From Bacteroidaceae bacterium (lineage in GTDB: Bacteria; Bacteroidota; Bacteroidia; Bacteroidales; Bacteroidaceae), in assembly GCA_024401115.1 (NCBI GenBank), contig JAKSLP010000010.1:1-64000 (forward strand): DNA of 64,000 nt, given 5' to 3'. Shown here in pieces: positions 17,521 through 27,415 of the stretch. The notes under the pieces are model-generated. The model worked only from the letters and a program-made list of their open reading frames with translations. It ran no database searches and was not told the origin of the DNA. Every line of letters begins with the position of its first letter. Positions within the stretch are counted from its first letter, which is position 1. The position numbers and the translations under genes are program-made.

Positions 17521-18924
17521 TAATGGCCAATTGACCAGAAATAATTTTTCAGTTGCCCGGGTAAAAGCGGTATATAGCCAATGAAAATAATCGGGCGAAA
17601 GTAACTCATCTGCCATATACCCTTGGTCAATATAAACATGTGCCCATTGTCCACCCTGACTTTTGTGACATGTCAATGCATAGGCATATTTCAGCTGGAT
17701 GGCATTGTAATACGGATCAGAACGTAGTGCCTTAAACAACTCCTTTTTGTTAGTTATGTGCTCGTAATCCTCCATGATCCTATTGAATAGAAGCTCATTG
17801 TCTGATGGACTTAACGCTGGAGATTCATTTTGTAAGGTGTTCAGCAAAACTGTGGCTTCTATTTCGATGTCGTTGAAGTCCGGGAATACCAATTGAACAT
17901 CGGCGAAATCAAATCCATACATCTCACGTATATTCCGAACTCGGCGAATAACAGCGATGTCTCCATTTGCAATAAAATCTATCTCTTTAATTTTCTCTGT
18001 CCAGTAATAATTGTTTTTAGCGATGATTACTCTGTCACCGCTACATAATATGTTCTCCCGATCAAGGACTTGAAACCGAATTCCGTTATTGTACGTATTT
18101 GCCATTTTGTTGCTTCTGCACACTACAACGGTATCATCTTCACCGACTTTGTAATAACTGTTGTTAAGTGATTCGATTAATTCAGTTCCAGCAAGTCTGC
18201 AGATATCCGAAAAACCGAAGAATTTGATTTTAGGCATCGTAAAACAGGTTCCAGTTTGCAACATGTTGCGTATGGCTGTGGCATTGTATAATATGCCAGA
18301 CTCTGAAGATTGTCTTACTACTTGAGTGATTTCTTCATTAATGACAGTTAGCCCTAAACACCTTAGAGCATCAGTAGACAATGCCGGGCAGTCCTCTTCA
18401 CCGATAGGAGGCAACTGAGCGGTATCTCCAATGAGTATGAGCTTGCAATTTTCACCTTGGAGAACAAAACTAATAAGATCATTCAATAGTTTGCCTGTCC
18501 CGAATTTATTACCGGAAAGCCCATTGTTGCCAATCATTGAGGCCTCGTCAACAAAAAAGATGGTGTTGGGATATTTGTTGAAATTGATATCAAAATCTCC
18601 ATTAAAAGATGTTGATGAGCTTTCTCTGTAAATTCGCTTATGTATGGTATAAGAAGGGTAGTTCGCATAGCTTGAGAAGACTTTTGCAGCTCTTCCTGTA
18701 GGAGCTAAAAGCATAACCTTTTGCTTCAATTCTATTAAGGTTTTTACGATGGAAGCAACAAGTGTAGTCTTGCCGGTTCCAGCATATCCTTTTAAGACAA
18801 AAACCTGAAATGGTTCTGTGGAAAAGATATAATCGGATATAGAATTAAGCACTTTTTCTTGCTGAAAAGTTGGTTGGAAGCCAAATTTTTCTTTAATTTG
18901 CTGCTTGAAATAGGTCTTTATCAT
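17503..18924 (-). CDS. RecD-like ATP-dependent DNA helicase (superfamily 1B)
   Basis: A 473-residue helicase with Walker A GYAGTGKTT (residues 46-54), Walker B FFVDEAS (Asp125-Glu126), IGDTAQLPP (motif III region) and the C-terminal UvrD_C_2-type motif TCHKSQGGQW. It lacks the long N-terminal domains of RecD/RecD2, so it matches the short AAA_30 plus UvrD-C2 helicases common in Bacteroidota. A role in DNA repair or replication restart is inferred from the family only. The final codons lie inside the hairpin shared with the barrel gene. Confidence 0.88.
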   Translation of the reverse strand: MIKTYFKQQIKEKFGFQPTFQQEKVLNSISDYIFSTEPFQVFVLKGYAGTGKTTLVASIVKTLIELKQKVMLLAPTGRAAKVFSSYANYPSYTIHKRIYRESSSTSFNGDFDINFNKYPNTIFFVDEASMIGNNGLSGNKFGTGKLLNDLISFVLQGENCKLILIGDTAQLPPIGEEDCPALSTDALRCLGLTVINEEITQVVRQSSESGILYNATAIRNMLQTGTCFTMPKIKFFGFSDICRLAGTELIESLNNSYYKVGEDDTVVVCRSNKMANTYNNGIRFQVLDRENILCSGDRVIIAKNNYYWTEKIKEIDFIANGDIAVIRRVRNIREMYGFDFADVQLVFPDFNDIEIEATVLLNTLQNESPALSPSDNELLFNRIMEDYEHITNKKELFKALRSDPYYNAIQLKYAYALTCHKSQGGQWAHVYIDQGYMADELLSPDYFHWLYTAFTRATEKLFLVNWPLNEEGA

Positions 18925-18976
18925 GACTGCACAATAAAAAGTGAAAAAAAAGTTCGGTTATTCGACATAAAAGTCT

Positions 18977-18984
18977 TATTTTTG
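18977..18984 (+). promoter_or_regulatory. -7 box for the 19022 gene
   Basis: TATTTTTG matches TAnnTTTG; an imperfect -33 element (TTCG near 18952) is about 21 bases upstream. The leader would be roughly 30 bases. Confidence 0.6.
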
Positions 18985-19021
18985 CGGTACGAATATAAAC
19001 AATAAATTTTAAATACGTATT

Positions 19022-19696
19022 ATGAAATCTTTAATTAATGCAATTTTGGTGGTTTGCGGCCTTGGTTTGCTGTACGTATGTTACAGCATCATTATGGACC
19101 CAATTAACTTCCAGAACGAGAGAGACGTTCGCGAGAAAGCAATTATCGCTCGTCTGATTGACATCCGTAAGGCACAGGTTGAGTATCGTACCCAGCATCA
19201 GGGTAAGTACACTGACAACTTCGATTCTTTGATCGCTTTTGTTAAGACTGGTCAGTTGCCTTTCATCAGCAAGGTTGGTGTATTGAGCGATGAGCAGCTG
19301 GAGGCTGGTTTGACCGAGGCTAAGGCTATTGCTATTGTTCGTAGCGGTAATGCTGAAGAAATTGCAAAGAATGGTCTGCAGAATTTCCGTCGTGATACCA
19401 TTTGGAGAAGCGTATTGGATACTATCTATGGCCCAGGTTTCAACGTAGATTCTATTCGCTATATTCCTTTCAGCGGTGGCAAGCAGTTTGAGATGGCTGT
19501 TCGCAGCGATACCACTGATAAGGGTCAGCCTCTGAACTTGTTCCAGGCACAGGCAGCTTATGATACTTATCTGTCAGACCTGAATCATCAGGAGTTGGTT
19601 AACTTGAAGGATACTCAGGAGAAGTTAGGCAAGTATGTAGGTCTTCGCGTAGGCGATATCGAGACTCCTAATAACAATGCTGGTAACTGGGAGTAA
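19022..19696 (+). CDS. Uncharacterised membrane-anchored protein, pilin-like N-terminal layout
   Basis: I know no characterised function for this 224-residue protein. Residues 5-24 form one hydrophobic segment, followed by a charged helix (about 33-60) with the pattern KAQVEYRTQHQGKYTDNFD. That pattern recalls the helix after the membrane segment in pseudopilins, though no prepilin-peptidase site is present. The remainder is soluble, probably outside the membrane. Codon usage is as biased as in the fumarase, TonB and ExbB genes, unlike the AT-rich genes that follow, suggesting abundance. The end overlaps the DUF3822 gene by 20 bases. Confidence 0.8.
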   Translation: MKSLINAILVVCGLGLLYVCYSIIMDPINFQNERDVREKAIIARLIDIRKAQVEYRTQHQGKYTDNFDSLIAFVKTGQLPFISKVGVLSDEQLEAGLTEAKAIAIVRSGNAEEIAKNGLQNFRRDTIWRSVLDTIYGPGFNVDSIRYIPFSGGKQFEMAVRSDTTDKGQPLNLFQAQAAYDTYLSDLNHQELVNLKDTQEKLGKYVGLRVGDIETPNNNAGNWE

Positions 19697-20495
19697 TTAT
19701 AACCTAAATAATAGTTTATCCATCCGTATTAGTACGGATGGATTTTCTTTTTCTGCTTTTTTGCCACACGAGTCTCAAAACAGATTCCAACATATTTCAT
19801 ACTCAATTAATCCGGATATATCGGTGGCTGCAAATCTAAAGGATGCTTTGGCGACTTTAGACATTGTCCGGAAAAAATACCATAGCATTCAGGTCTTGAT
19901 TGACAGTCCGTGCTGCCATATTCCTTTTGATGGTTTTGAGGAAGACAGAGTAGCTGACATCTTTAGCTATTGCTATCCGACAGAACAAGGGAAACGTGTG
20001 TTGTACAATATTCTCTCCCGTTGTAATGCTGTGGTTCTTTTTTGCATAGAGAAGAATGTACATCAACTGCTGGTGGATAATTTCCCAAATGCACATTTTT
20101 ATTCTATAGAGACCCCTATCATGGAACATTTGGTAGGAAAATCCAGCGCAAGAGATACGCAAAAGATGTTTGCTGTCTTTTATCCACACAAAATGTTGAC
20201 TTTAGTTGCGGCAGGTGGAAAAATATCGTATGTGAACAGCTTTTCTGCTGCAAGCAGTAATGATTATGTTTATTTTTTGCTTCATGCATGGAAGTCGCAG
20301 GGCTTAAATCAGTTTACAGATGAGATGCATATTGTTGGTGACTTTCCTCAGAAAAATGAACTGATGAATGAATTAAGGCGATATGTTCGGCAGATTTATC
20401 AAATTGTTCCATCGGCAGAGTTTAATCGTTCTGAGGTGTCTACATTCCCACAGTTGCCATATGATTTGGTGACTCTTCTTTCCATTTCTTTATAA
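19677..20495 (+). CDS. DUF3822 family protein, possibly actin-like fold
   Basis: A 272-residue protein without signal peptide or membrane segment, matching DUF3822 proteins found beside rsmD in Bacteroidota. The arrangement of short beta-hairpins at the start (LSIRISTDGFSFSAF), the central LTLVAAGGKISYVNSF and the late HIVGDFPQKNEL is reminiscent of the actin-like fold of PilM/GspL, but this is inference by eye. The start at 19677 lies inside the previous gene (20-base overlap, different frame); I see no better downstream start. It is followed by rsmD after 10 bases. Confidence 0.75.
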   Translation: MLVTGSNYNLNNSLSIRISTDGFSFSAFLPHESQNRFQHISYSINPDISVAANLKDALATLDIVRKKYHSIQVLIDSPCCHIPFDGFEEDRVADIFSYCYPTEQGKRVLYNILSRCNAVVLFCIEKNVHQLLVDNFPNAHFYSIETPIMEHLVGKSSARDTQKMFAVFYPHKMLTLVAAGGKISYVNSFSAASSNDYVYFLLHAWKSQGLNQFTDEMHIVGDFPQKNELMNELRRYVRQIYQIVPSAEFNRSEVSTFPQLPYDLVTLLSISL

Positions 20496-20505
20496 TAAAA
20501 TTTGC

Positions 20506-21048
20506 ATGCGTGTAATTTCTGGTATTTATAAGCGTAAGCGTTTTGATGTACCTCGTTCTTTTAAAGCGAGGCCAACTACAGACTTTGCAAAAGAAAATCT
20601 TTTTAATGTTCTCAATGCCTATTTTGATTTTGAAGACGACAATGTTCAAGCTTTAGACCTTTTTGCCGGTACAGGCAGTATAAGCATTGAATTGGTTAGC
20701 AGAGGCTGTGAAAGGGTGGTGGCTGTGGAAAGGGATAGGCAACACTTTGCTTTTATAAAGAAGGTAATGGAGGATGTTAAGACAGACCGGTGTTTCCCGA
20801 TTTGTGGTGATGTCTTCAAATTTATCTCTAAAACATCTGAAAAATTTGATTTCATTTTTGCAGATCCACCTTATGCTTTGAAGGAGTTAGGAACGATACC
20901 TGATTTAATATTCCATTTTGATTTATTAAAGGAAGATGGATTGTTTGTCCTAGAACATGGAAAAGACTATAGTTTTGCGGATCATCCTTGTTTTGAGGAA
21001 CATCGCGAATATGGAAGCGTGAATTTTTCTTTCTTTAGAAGAAAATAA
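20506..21048 (+). CDS. rsmD: 16S rRNA (guanine(966)-N(2))-methyltransferase
   Basis: Methylates G966 of 16S rRNA using S-adenosylmethionine. The SAM site ALDLFAGTGSISIEL is at about residues 49-63 and the catalytic DPPY is at residues 120-123. The N-terminal IYKRKRFDVP and RPTTDFAKENLFN are typical for the family, as is the 180-residue length. Last gene of the three-gene run, ending at a terminator shared with alaS. Confidence 0.94.
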   Translation: MRVISGIYKRKRFDVPRSFKARPTTDFAKENLFNVLNAYFDFEDDNVQALDLFAGTGSISIELVSRGCERVVAVERDRQHFAFIKKVMEDVKTDRCFPICGDVFKFISKTSEKFDFIFADPPYALKELGTIPDLIFHFDLLKEDGLFVLEHGKDYSFADHPCFEEHREYGSVNFSFFRRK

Positions 21049-21080
21049 AAGGTGGAGATAAAACCTCCACCTTTTTAATT
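21047..21080. terminator. Bidirectional terminator between rsmD and alaS
   Basis: An 11-bp stem (AAAAGGTGGAG at 21047-21057 with 21065-21075), a 7-base loop, and A- and T-runs on the two sides. It sits between convergent genes. Confidence 0.88.
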
Positions 21081-21083
21081 TTA

Positions 21084-23702
21084 TTAAAAGACTAATTCTT
21101 CAAGTTTATCGACAGCTTGCTTCAATCCCTCAGGATTCTTGCCGCCTGCTGTAGCAAAATGAGGTTGGCCACCGCCACCACCTTGAATCAGTTTGGCAGC
21201 TTCACGAATCATCTTACCGGCATTTAAGCCCTTCTCCTGAACTAAATTGTCGCTAATCATCACAGTCAAGGCTGGCTTGCCATTTTCCAGACTGCCTGCC
21301 AGGAACAGGAAATTGTCAGTAAGCTCACCTCTAAGCTGGAATGCTATATCTTTAATTGCAGCAGCTGGTAGTGGGAATACACCCTTGATTAACTTGATTC
21401 CGTCTTTCTCAACTATTTCGTTGCGCATCTTCTCCTTAAGGCGGGCAACTTGCTCTTTCTGTGCCTCTTCAACCTTTTTCTTCAAGTCTGCATTCTCTTC
21501 AATCGCTTTGCGGATAGCTGCACGAAGGTCTGGCATGTTGTTGAACATTCCGGCAATCTCACGAATCATGTCCTGAGTGTCATCCATCATCTTCTCAACC
21601 TTTTCGCCTGTTACAGCCTCAATACGGCGTACACCAGCAGCAACACTACTTTCAGAGATGATTCGAACCATACCGATATTACCGGTTGAAGAAGTGTGGC
21701 AACCGCCACAGAACTCAACAGAATCACCAAACTGAACAACGCGAACTTTATCGCCATACTTTTCACCAAACAAAGCAATAGCACCTAATTCCTTTGCTTT
21801 CTCGATAGGGTAGTCGCGGTATTCGGTAAGTGGGATGTTCTGACGAATCTTCTCATTTACGAAATGTTCTACCTGACGAATTTCTTCGTCTGTAACCTTC
21901 TGGAAGTGAGAGAAGTCAAAACGCAAACTGTCAGGGGTAACCAAGGAACCTTTCTGCTCAACATGTGTGCCTAATACTGCACGTAAAGCCTGATCTAACA
22001 GGTGAGTACAAGAGTGATTACACTCGCTTGCACGACGGCTGTCTGTATCCACGCATGCCATAAATTCTGCTTCTGGATGCTCTGGCAACTTGGTTGCTAA
22101 ATGAATAGGCAAATTGTTCTCCTTCTTGGTGTCAATGATGTCAATGGTCTCAAATTCACTGCAAATTACACCACGGTCACCGACCTGACCACCACTTTCT
22201 GCATAGAATGGGGTTGTATCCAATACAATCTGGAACAGAGTTTTGTTCTTCTGTGTAACCTTGCGGTAACGTAAGATATGACAGGTATATTCTGTATAGT
22301 CGTAACCCACAAACTGAGTTTCGCCCTCTTGAAGAACAACCCAGTCGCCAGTTTCAACGGCAGCTGCATTACGTGCACGTGCTTTCTGTTTCTGCATCTC
22401 CACGTCGAATTCTCTCTCATCGACCGTCATTCCGTTTTCACGGCAAATCAGTTCTGTCAAATCCAATGGGAAACCAAAGGTGTCATATAGGGTAAATGCC
22501 TCTGCACCGGAAATCTCGGTCTTTCCTGCTGCTTTAGTGTCTGAAATGACTTTCTCCAACAATCGGATACCTGTTTCCAATGTGCGCAGGAAGGCATCCT
22601 CTTCCTCTTTCATTACTTTGCAAATCAACTCACGCTGAGCTTCCAGTTCTGGATAAGCATCGCCCATGCTTTCAATCAGAGTAGGCAACAGCTTGTACAT
22701 AAATGCCTGCTTCTGTCCTAGGAATGTGTAACCGTAACGTACAGCACGACGAAGGATTCGGCGGATAACATAGCCGGCCTTTGCATTACTTGGCAACTGA
22801 CCGTCAGTAATAGCAAATGCAATGGTGCGAACATGGTCTGCAATAACGCGCATTGCAATGTCCTGTTTTTCATCAGAACCATAGGTGGTACCTGCCATTT
22901 GGCCAATAGCCTTCAATAAAGGCTGGAAAACATCCGTATCGTAGTTGGAAGTCTTACCCTGCAATGTGCGTACCAAACGCTCAAATCCCATACCGGTGTC
23001 AATAACCTTTGCTGGCAGTGATTCCAAACTGTGATCTGCCTTGCGGTTGTATTGCATAAATACCAGGTTCCAGATTTCAATAACCTGAGGATGATCTTTG
23101 TTTACCAACTGTGCACCTGGAATCTGAGCTTTTTCTTCCTCAGAACGTGAATCTACGTGAATCTCTGAGCAAGGACCGCAAGGACCGGTATCACCCATTT
23201 CCCAGAAGTTATCATGCTTGTTTCCATTGATGATGTGGTCTTTTGGCAAGAACTGCTCCCAAATTGCTGCTGCTTCATTGTCGCGTTCCAGACCTTCTTC
23301 TGAAGACCCCTCAAATACTGTGGCATACAAATCTTTTGGATCCAGTTTTAATACATCTACAAGATACTCCCATGCCCAGCTAATGGCCTCTTTTTTGAAA
23401 TAATCTCCAAAAGACCAGTTTCCCAGCATTTCAAACATGGTATGGTGATAAGTGTCATGACCTACTTCTTCCAAGTCATTATGCTTTCCGCTCACACGCA
23501 GACACTTTTGAGAATCGGCAACACGCTTGCTCTGTGCTGGACGATTACCCAGGATGATGTCTTTAAATTGATTCATACCTGCATTGGTAAACATCAGTGT
23601 TGGGTCGTCTTTGACAACCATAGGTGCTGATGGTACGATGAGGTGTTCTTTAGATGCAAAAAAACTCTTATACGAGTCTCTTATCTCTTTAGCAGTCATC
23701 AT
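21084..23702 (-). CDS. alaS: Alanyl-tRNA synthetase
   Basis: Charges tRNA-Ala and edits mischarged serine and glycine. Class II core at the N-terminus ([15 protein letters not shown] near residue 33), editing-domain zinc ligands in [10 protein letters not shown] (HxxxH) and [12 protein letters not shown] (CxxxH), and the C-terminal [14 protein letters not shown] of the C-Ala/DHHA1 domain. The 872-residue length is normal. A -7 box lies 40 bases upstream, interleaved with the promoter of the divergent M23 peptidase gene. Confidence 0.98.
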   Translation of the reverse strand: MMTAKEIRDSYKSFFASKEHLIVPSAPMVVKDDPTLMFTNAGMNQFKDIILGNRPAQSKRVADSQKCLRVSGKHNDLEEVGHDTYHHTMFEMLGNWSFGDYFKKEAISWAWEYLVDVLKLDPKDLYATVFEGSSEEGLERDNEAAAIWEQFLPKDHIINGNKHDNFWEMGDTGPCGPCSEIHVDSRSEEEKAQIPGAQLVNKDHPQVIEIWNLVFMQYNRKADHSLESLPAKVIDTGMGFERLVRTLQGKTSNYDTDVFQPLLKAIGQMAGTTYGSDEKQDIAMRVIADHVRTIAFAITDGQLPSNAKAGYVIRRILRRAVRYGYTFLGQKQAFMYKLLPTLIESMGDAYPELEAQRELICKVMKEEEDAFLRTLETGIRLLEKVISDTKAAGKTEISGAEAFTLYDTFGFPLDLTELICRENGMTVDEREFDVEMQKQKARARNAAAVETGDWVVLQEGETQFVGYDYTEYTCHILRYRKVTQKNKTLFQIVLDTTPFYAESGGQVGDRGVICSEFETIDIIDTKKENNLPIHLATKLPEHPEAEFMACVDTDSRRASECNHSCTHLLDQALRAVLGTHVEQKGSLVTPDSLRFDFSHFQKVTDEEIRQVEHFVNEKIRQNIPLTEYRDYPIEKAKELGAIALFGEKYGDKVRVVQFGDSVEFCGGCHTSSTGNIGMVRIISESSVAAGVRRIEAVTGEKVEKMMDDTQDMIREIAGMFNNMPDLRAAIRKAIEENADLKKKVEEAQKEQVARLKEKMRNEIVEKDGIKLIKGVFPLPAAAIKDIAFQLRGELTDNFLFLAGSLENGKPALTVMISDNLVQEKGLNAGKMIREAAKLIQGGGGGQPHFATAGGKNPEGLKQAVDKLEELVF

Positions 23703-23737
23703 ATTTTTATGTATTCTAGTTAATATTCAAGAAAAGT

Positions 23738-23769
23738 TTTGCAAAGATACTCAGTTTTCACTACTTTTG
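23738..23769 (+). promoter_or_regulatory. Promoter of the M23 peptidase gene
   Basis: TTTG at 23738-23741, exactly 20 bases, then TACTTTTG at 23762-23769: a complete consensus match. Predicted leader about 50 bases. Confidence 0.78.
23742..23749 (-). promoter_or_regulatory. -7 box of the alaS promoter
   Basis: TATCTTTG on the minus strand. No good -33 element is visible. It lies inside the spacer of the divergent plus-strand promoter. Confidence 0.6.
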
Positions 23770-23827
23770 CCTTAAAATTGGGTAAAAATGTTGATTTTTA
23801 CCTGTTGGTTTCAGAAAAGAAATAAGG

Positions 23828-24781
23828 ATGCATAAGATTTACTATCAGTATAATGAAGAAAAAAGTTGTTATGAGCGTGTTTATCCTACGCTTTTGCAGC
23901 GTACAATAGGACTATTAAAGGGGGCTTTAAAAAGAACAGCAATGATGTTGGTTGTCATTGTTGCTGCTTTGTGGGTCTATGATACATATTGGATAGAATA
24001 CCGTAACAGGAGACAGAAATCGTCACTAATTGAGAAGTGTCAGGAGTTAGAGGTTCAGCTAACTAAAGCCTATCAAGTGACAGCTAAACTTTCTGAACGT
24101 GACAGAAATCTGTATCGAGTTATGGTACAGGCAGAACCTGTGGATGATGATTTTTTGAATGTCAACTCTACAGAACTAAAGGATTCAACGGATGAGGCCA
24201 TCATCTCGTCGATAGAGAAAAGGGTTTCAAACCTTCAGAAGAGAATGGTGCTTCTTAGTGAATCCTATGATGAGATTGGCACAATGTATGCTAATCAGGG
24301 TGAAAAATGGCAGTGTATCCCTTCAATCAGGCCTATTAGAAGTACAGACCTGGTTCAATTCTCCTCTGGTTATGGGTTGAGATTAGACCCAATAACGGGT
24401 GAAGCAAAAATGCATAATGGATTGGACTTCGTGGCTCCTCAAGGTCGTGATGTGTTGGCCACAGGTGCCGGAACTGTTTCTTTTGCAGATTGGAGAGAGA
24501 GCTTTGGCTATACTGTTGTTATTGATCATGGGTTTGGATACGAGACGTTGTACGCCCACCAAGAGAAGTTATTGGTGAAAAAAGGACAGAGCGTTCGAAG
24601 GGGAGATATAATAGGCTTGGTTGGTTCTACTGGTAGAAGCACGGGGCCTCATTTACATTATGAGGTGCATTTGCAAGGAAGAACGGTAAATCCTATTCAT
24701 TTCTTCTCTAAGGAACTTACTCCTTATCAATACGATAATTTATTGCGCGAGAGTGCATATAGAGCCGGAACACTAGACTAA
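23828..24781 (+). CDS. M23 family metallopeptidase (membrane-anchored)
   Basis: Peptidoglycan-directed endopeptidase of the LytM/M23 family. Residues 1-36 are cytoplasmic, 38-54 form a single membrane anchor, then a coiled-coil region (about 60-150), and the peptidase domain at about 175-295. Zinc ligands are all present: His196 and Asp200 in HNGLD, His277 in HLH, with His275 as the second catalytic histidine, so it should be active rather than an EnvC/NlpD-type activator. The coiled coil suggests partner binding at the division or growth machinery; this is inference. Followed after 11 bases by a MerR regulator. Confidence 0.92.
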   Translation: MHKIYYQYNEEKSCYERVYPTLLQRTIGLLKGALKRTAMMLVVIVAALWVYDTYWIEYRNRRQKSSLIEKCQELEVQLTKAYQVTAKLSERDRNLYRVMVQAEPVDDDFLNVNSTELKDSTDEAIISSIEKRVSNLQKRMVLLSESYDEIGTMYANQGEKWQCIPSIRPIRSTDLVQFSSGYGLRLDPITGEAKMHNGLDFVAPQGRDVLATGAGTVSFADWRESFGYTVVIDHGFGYETLYAHQEKLLVKKGQSVRRGDIIGLVGSTGRSTGPHLHYEVHLQGRTVNPIHFFSKELTPYQYDNLLRESAYRAGTLD

Positions 24782-24792
24782 ACACTTATAAA

Positions 24793-25140
24793 ATGCCATA
24801 TAATCCAGACAAACAGATCAAACTGTATTATAATATCAGTGAGGTCGCAGAGATGATAGGTGTAACAGAAACATTGTTACGCTATTGGGAGAAGGAATTT
24901 AAAAATATCCACCCTAGAAAGTCCTCCCGTAATGTACGTCAGTACACAAAAGAAGACATCGAGCAAGTCCGTAAAGTGTACCATTTGGTTAAAGAGAAGG
25001 GCTTGACCTTAGAGGGTGCCCGTCTTGCGCTTAAAAATGGCAAGGACGGCTCTTCGCAGGCTGCTGAGGTTATTGACCGGTTGCAGTTGCTTCGTGAAGA
25101 ACTGGTGAGTATCCGTAAAGAGTTGGATGGAATTGTTTAA
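24793..25140 (+). CDS. MerR family transcriptional regulator
   Basis: A 115-residue protein with a MerR-type winged helix at residues 10-75 (YYNISEVAEMIGVTETLLRY with YTKEDIEQVRKVYHLV). A short coiled-coil tail (about 93-112) probably mediates dimerisation. No C-terminal effector domain or metal-binding cysteines are present, so ligand and targets are unknown. Bacteroidota commonly carry this short form next to an M23 peptidase. Its stop is 5 bases from the convergent relA/spoT stop, with no clear hairpin between them. Confidence 0.9.
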   Translation: MPYNPDKQIKLYYNISEVAEMIGVTETLLRYWEKEFKNIHPRKSSRNVRQYTKEDIEQVRKVYHLVKEKGLTLEGARLALKNGKDGSSQAAEVIDRLQLLREELVSIRKELDGIV

Positions 25141-25145
25141 GGCTG

Positions 25146-27410
25146 TCACTCAATACGTGCCACGGTGGTAAGGCCTGGGACTTTCTGAAGGTTCCGCTTA
25201 ATGGTTTTTATATCCTCAACATCGTGGACGTAAAGGAGGATGTCTCCCTCAAAAATGCCATCATTAACCTCAATTGTCAACTTATGGATATTTACATCCA
25301 ATTCTTTGGATAAGATGCCGGTAACGTCACTAAGCATTCCTATTCTGTCTATTCCCTTCAAGGATAACTGTGCAAGGAATGTCAACTGACGGTGAGTATC
25401 CCAATAAGCAGCAACAATGCGTGTGCCCAAGCTGGCTTTAAGTTTTGCGGCGATAGGACACTGTCTTTTATGGATAACAACACGATTGTTGTCATCAACA
25501 AATCCCAAGACATCATCTCCGGGGATTGGGTGGCAACAATCTGCTATGATATAATGGTTTTGAAGCGTATCCTCATTCAACGTGATAGGCTTCTTTGTGT
25601 CAATTTTCTCAATAGGAGCAAATCCTTTCTCTTCCGCTTCTTTCTGCTTTTTCTTATTCTTTCCGTTCAAGCCAAAAGGTAAGGATAGCAATTTTTTCCA
25701 ATTGGTAGAATTTGCTGAAACTCGTTCTTTAATGGCATCAATATCATTGGTGCCTAATTCGAAAATTTTCTTTCCAATGGCTTGGAATAAGGCTTCCTTG
25801 TCGGAGAGATTGTGAAATTTAACAAGTTTGTCTATATTCTCAGAGGTTTCCTCCAGTTTGTTTGCTTCCAGGAATTCAATCAGTGTTTCCTCGCCATTTT
25901 TTTGGTATTCACGCAGTTCTCTGCGAAGTATAGCTGTAATCTTAGCTTTTGCTTTTGCCGTTGTTGCAAAATCAATCCAGTTTGGTTGTACTCTTTGTGA
26001 TTTGGACGTTAGAATTTCCACCTGATCGCCACTTTGGAGCTTATGGCTGATTGGTACCAGCTTATGATTTACCTTTGCGCCAATGCAGTGGCTACCTAAA
26101 AAGGTATGGATAGAGAAGGCAAAGTCCAGAGCTGTACAGTTTTGGGGAAGCATCTTCAACTCACCCTTTGGCGTAAAGACAAAGATTTCAGAAGCGTATA
26201 GATTCAGTTTGATGGTTTCCAGAAAATCCATGGCATTAGGTTGAGGATCATCCAGAATCTCCTTGATAGTCATCAGCCATTTATCCAATTCGCCCTCGTC
26301 ATTGTTGTCATCGCCCTCTTTATATTTCCAATGAGCAGCAAAACCCTGTTCTGCAATATCGTCCATATGGCGACTCCTAATTTGCACTTCAATCCATTCG
26401 CCCTTTTTGCTCATCAGGGTAACATGCAGCGCCTGATAACCATTTGCCTTTGGGTGGTTAATCCAGTCGCGCATTCTTTCTGGATGTGCCTCGTAGATTT
26501 GAGATAATTGGATGTAAATATTAAAGCAATCGGTTAACTCTGTATTTGTATCTAATGGGTCGTAAATGATTCGAACGGCCAAAATATCATAAATTTCTTC
26601 AAATGGAATATGCTTGGTTTGCATTTTATTCCAAATGGAATATGGCGATTTTACACGTTGCTTAATTTCGTAGTTAATACCCATCTGATCCAATTTCTTT
26701 CGAATTGGAGCTGTAAATTCGTCAAACAAGACATCGCGTTCAGCCTCGGTTTGAGCCAGTTTGTTTTGAATCTGTTGGAATTCCTCAGGATGCTCGTATT
26801 TAAAACTGAGGTTCTCTAACTCTGTCTTTATCTTGTTGAGTCCCAGTCTGTGAGCTAATGGAGCATAGATGTATAAAGTCTCTCCTGCAATCTTGAACTG
26901 CTTACTTGGTATCATTGAGCCTAAAGTCCGCATATTATGCAGGCGGTCGGCCATCTTGATTAGGATGACACGGATGTCCTCGCTCATGGTTAGCAGAAGT
27001 TTCTTAAAATTCTCTGCCTGAGCTGATGCGTGATCACCAAAAATACCACCGGATATTTTGGTTAGTCCATCGACAATCATCGCAATTTTAGGGCCAAAGA
27101 TATTTTCTATATCTTCAACGGTATAATCCGTATCTTCCACCACGTCATGTAAAAGTGCAGCACAAATAGAGGTGGAGCCCAATCCAATCTCTTCGCTGAC
27201 AATTTGAGCAACAGCAATAGGATGCATGATGTATGGTTCGCCAGAGCGGCGTCTAACTCCTTTGTGAGCTTGACGTGCAAAATTATAGGCTTTGACAATC
27301 AAATCCTTTTTCTTGCGATGCTTGGAATGCAGATAAGTATTAAGAAGATGCTGAAAAGCCTCTTCTACCATCTGCTCATCTGCAGAATTATCATACAGTT
27401 GCTCATTCAT
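25146..27410 (-). CDS. Bifunctional (p)ppGpp synthetase/hydrolase (RelA/SpoT)
   Basis: Stringent-response enzyme. The N-terminal HD hydrolase domain is intact (His63, and HD at 88-89 in LLHDVVEDTD), the synthetase domain carries NHPKANGYQALH (near residue 330), and TGS, helical and C-terminal ACT domains follow over 754 residues. The presence of both catalytic sites suggests a bifunctional Rel rather than a RelA-only enzyme. It is the last gene of the minus-strand run from parA, 5 bases after the transglycosylase gene. Confidence 0.95.
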   Translation of the reverse strand: MNEQLYDNSADEQMVEEAFQHLLNTYLHSKHRKKKDLIVKAYNFARQAHKGVRRRSGEPYIMHPIAVAQIVSEEIGLGSTSICAALLHDVVEDTDYTVEDIENIFGPKIAMIVDGLTKISGGIFGDHASAQAENFKKLLLTMSEDIRVILIKMADRLHNMRTLGSMIPSKQFKIAGETLYIYAPLAHRLGLNKIKTELENLSFKYEHPEEFQQIQNKLAQTEAERDVLFDEFTAPIRKKLDQMGINYEIKQRVKSPYSIWNKMQTKHIPFEEIYDILAVRIIYDPLDTNTELTDCFNIYIQLSQIYEAHPERMRDWINHPKANGYQALHVTLMSKKGEWIEVQIRSRHMDDIAEQGFAAHWKYKEGDDNNDEGELDKWLMTIKEILDDPQPNAMDFLETIKLNLYASEIFVFTPKGELKMLPQNCTALDFAFSIHTFLGSHCIGAKVNHKLVPISHKLQSGDQVEILTSKSQRVQPNWIDFATTAKAKAKITAILRRELREYQKNGEETLIEFLEANKLEETSENIDKLVKFHNLSDKEALFQAIGKKIFELGTNDIDAIKERVSANSTNWKKLLSLPFGLNGKNKKKQKEAEEKGFAPIEKIDTKKPITLNEDTLQNHYIIADCCHPIPGDDVLGFVDDNNRVVIHKRQCPIAAKLKASLGTRIVAAYWDTHRQLTFLAQLSLKGIDRIGMLSDVTGILSKELDVNIHKLTIEVNDGIFEGDILLYVHDVEDIKTIKRNLQKVPGLTTVARIE

Positions 27411-27415
27411 ACCTG

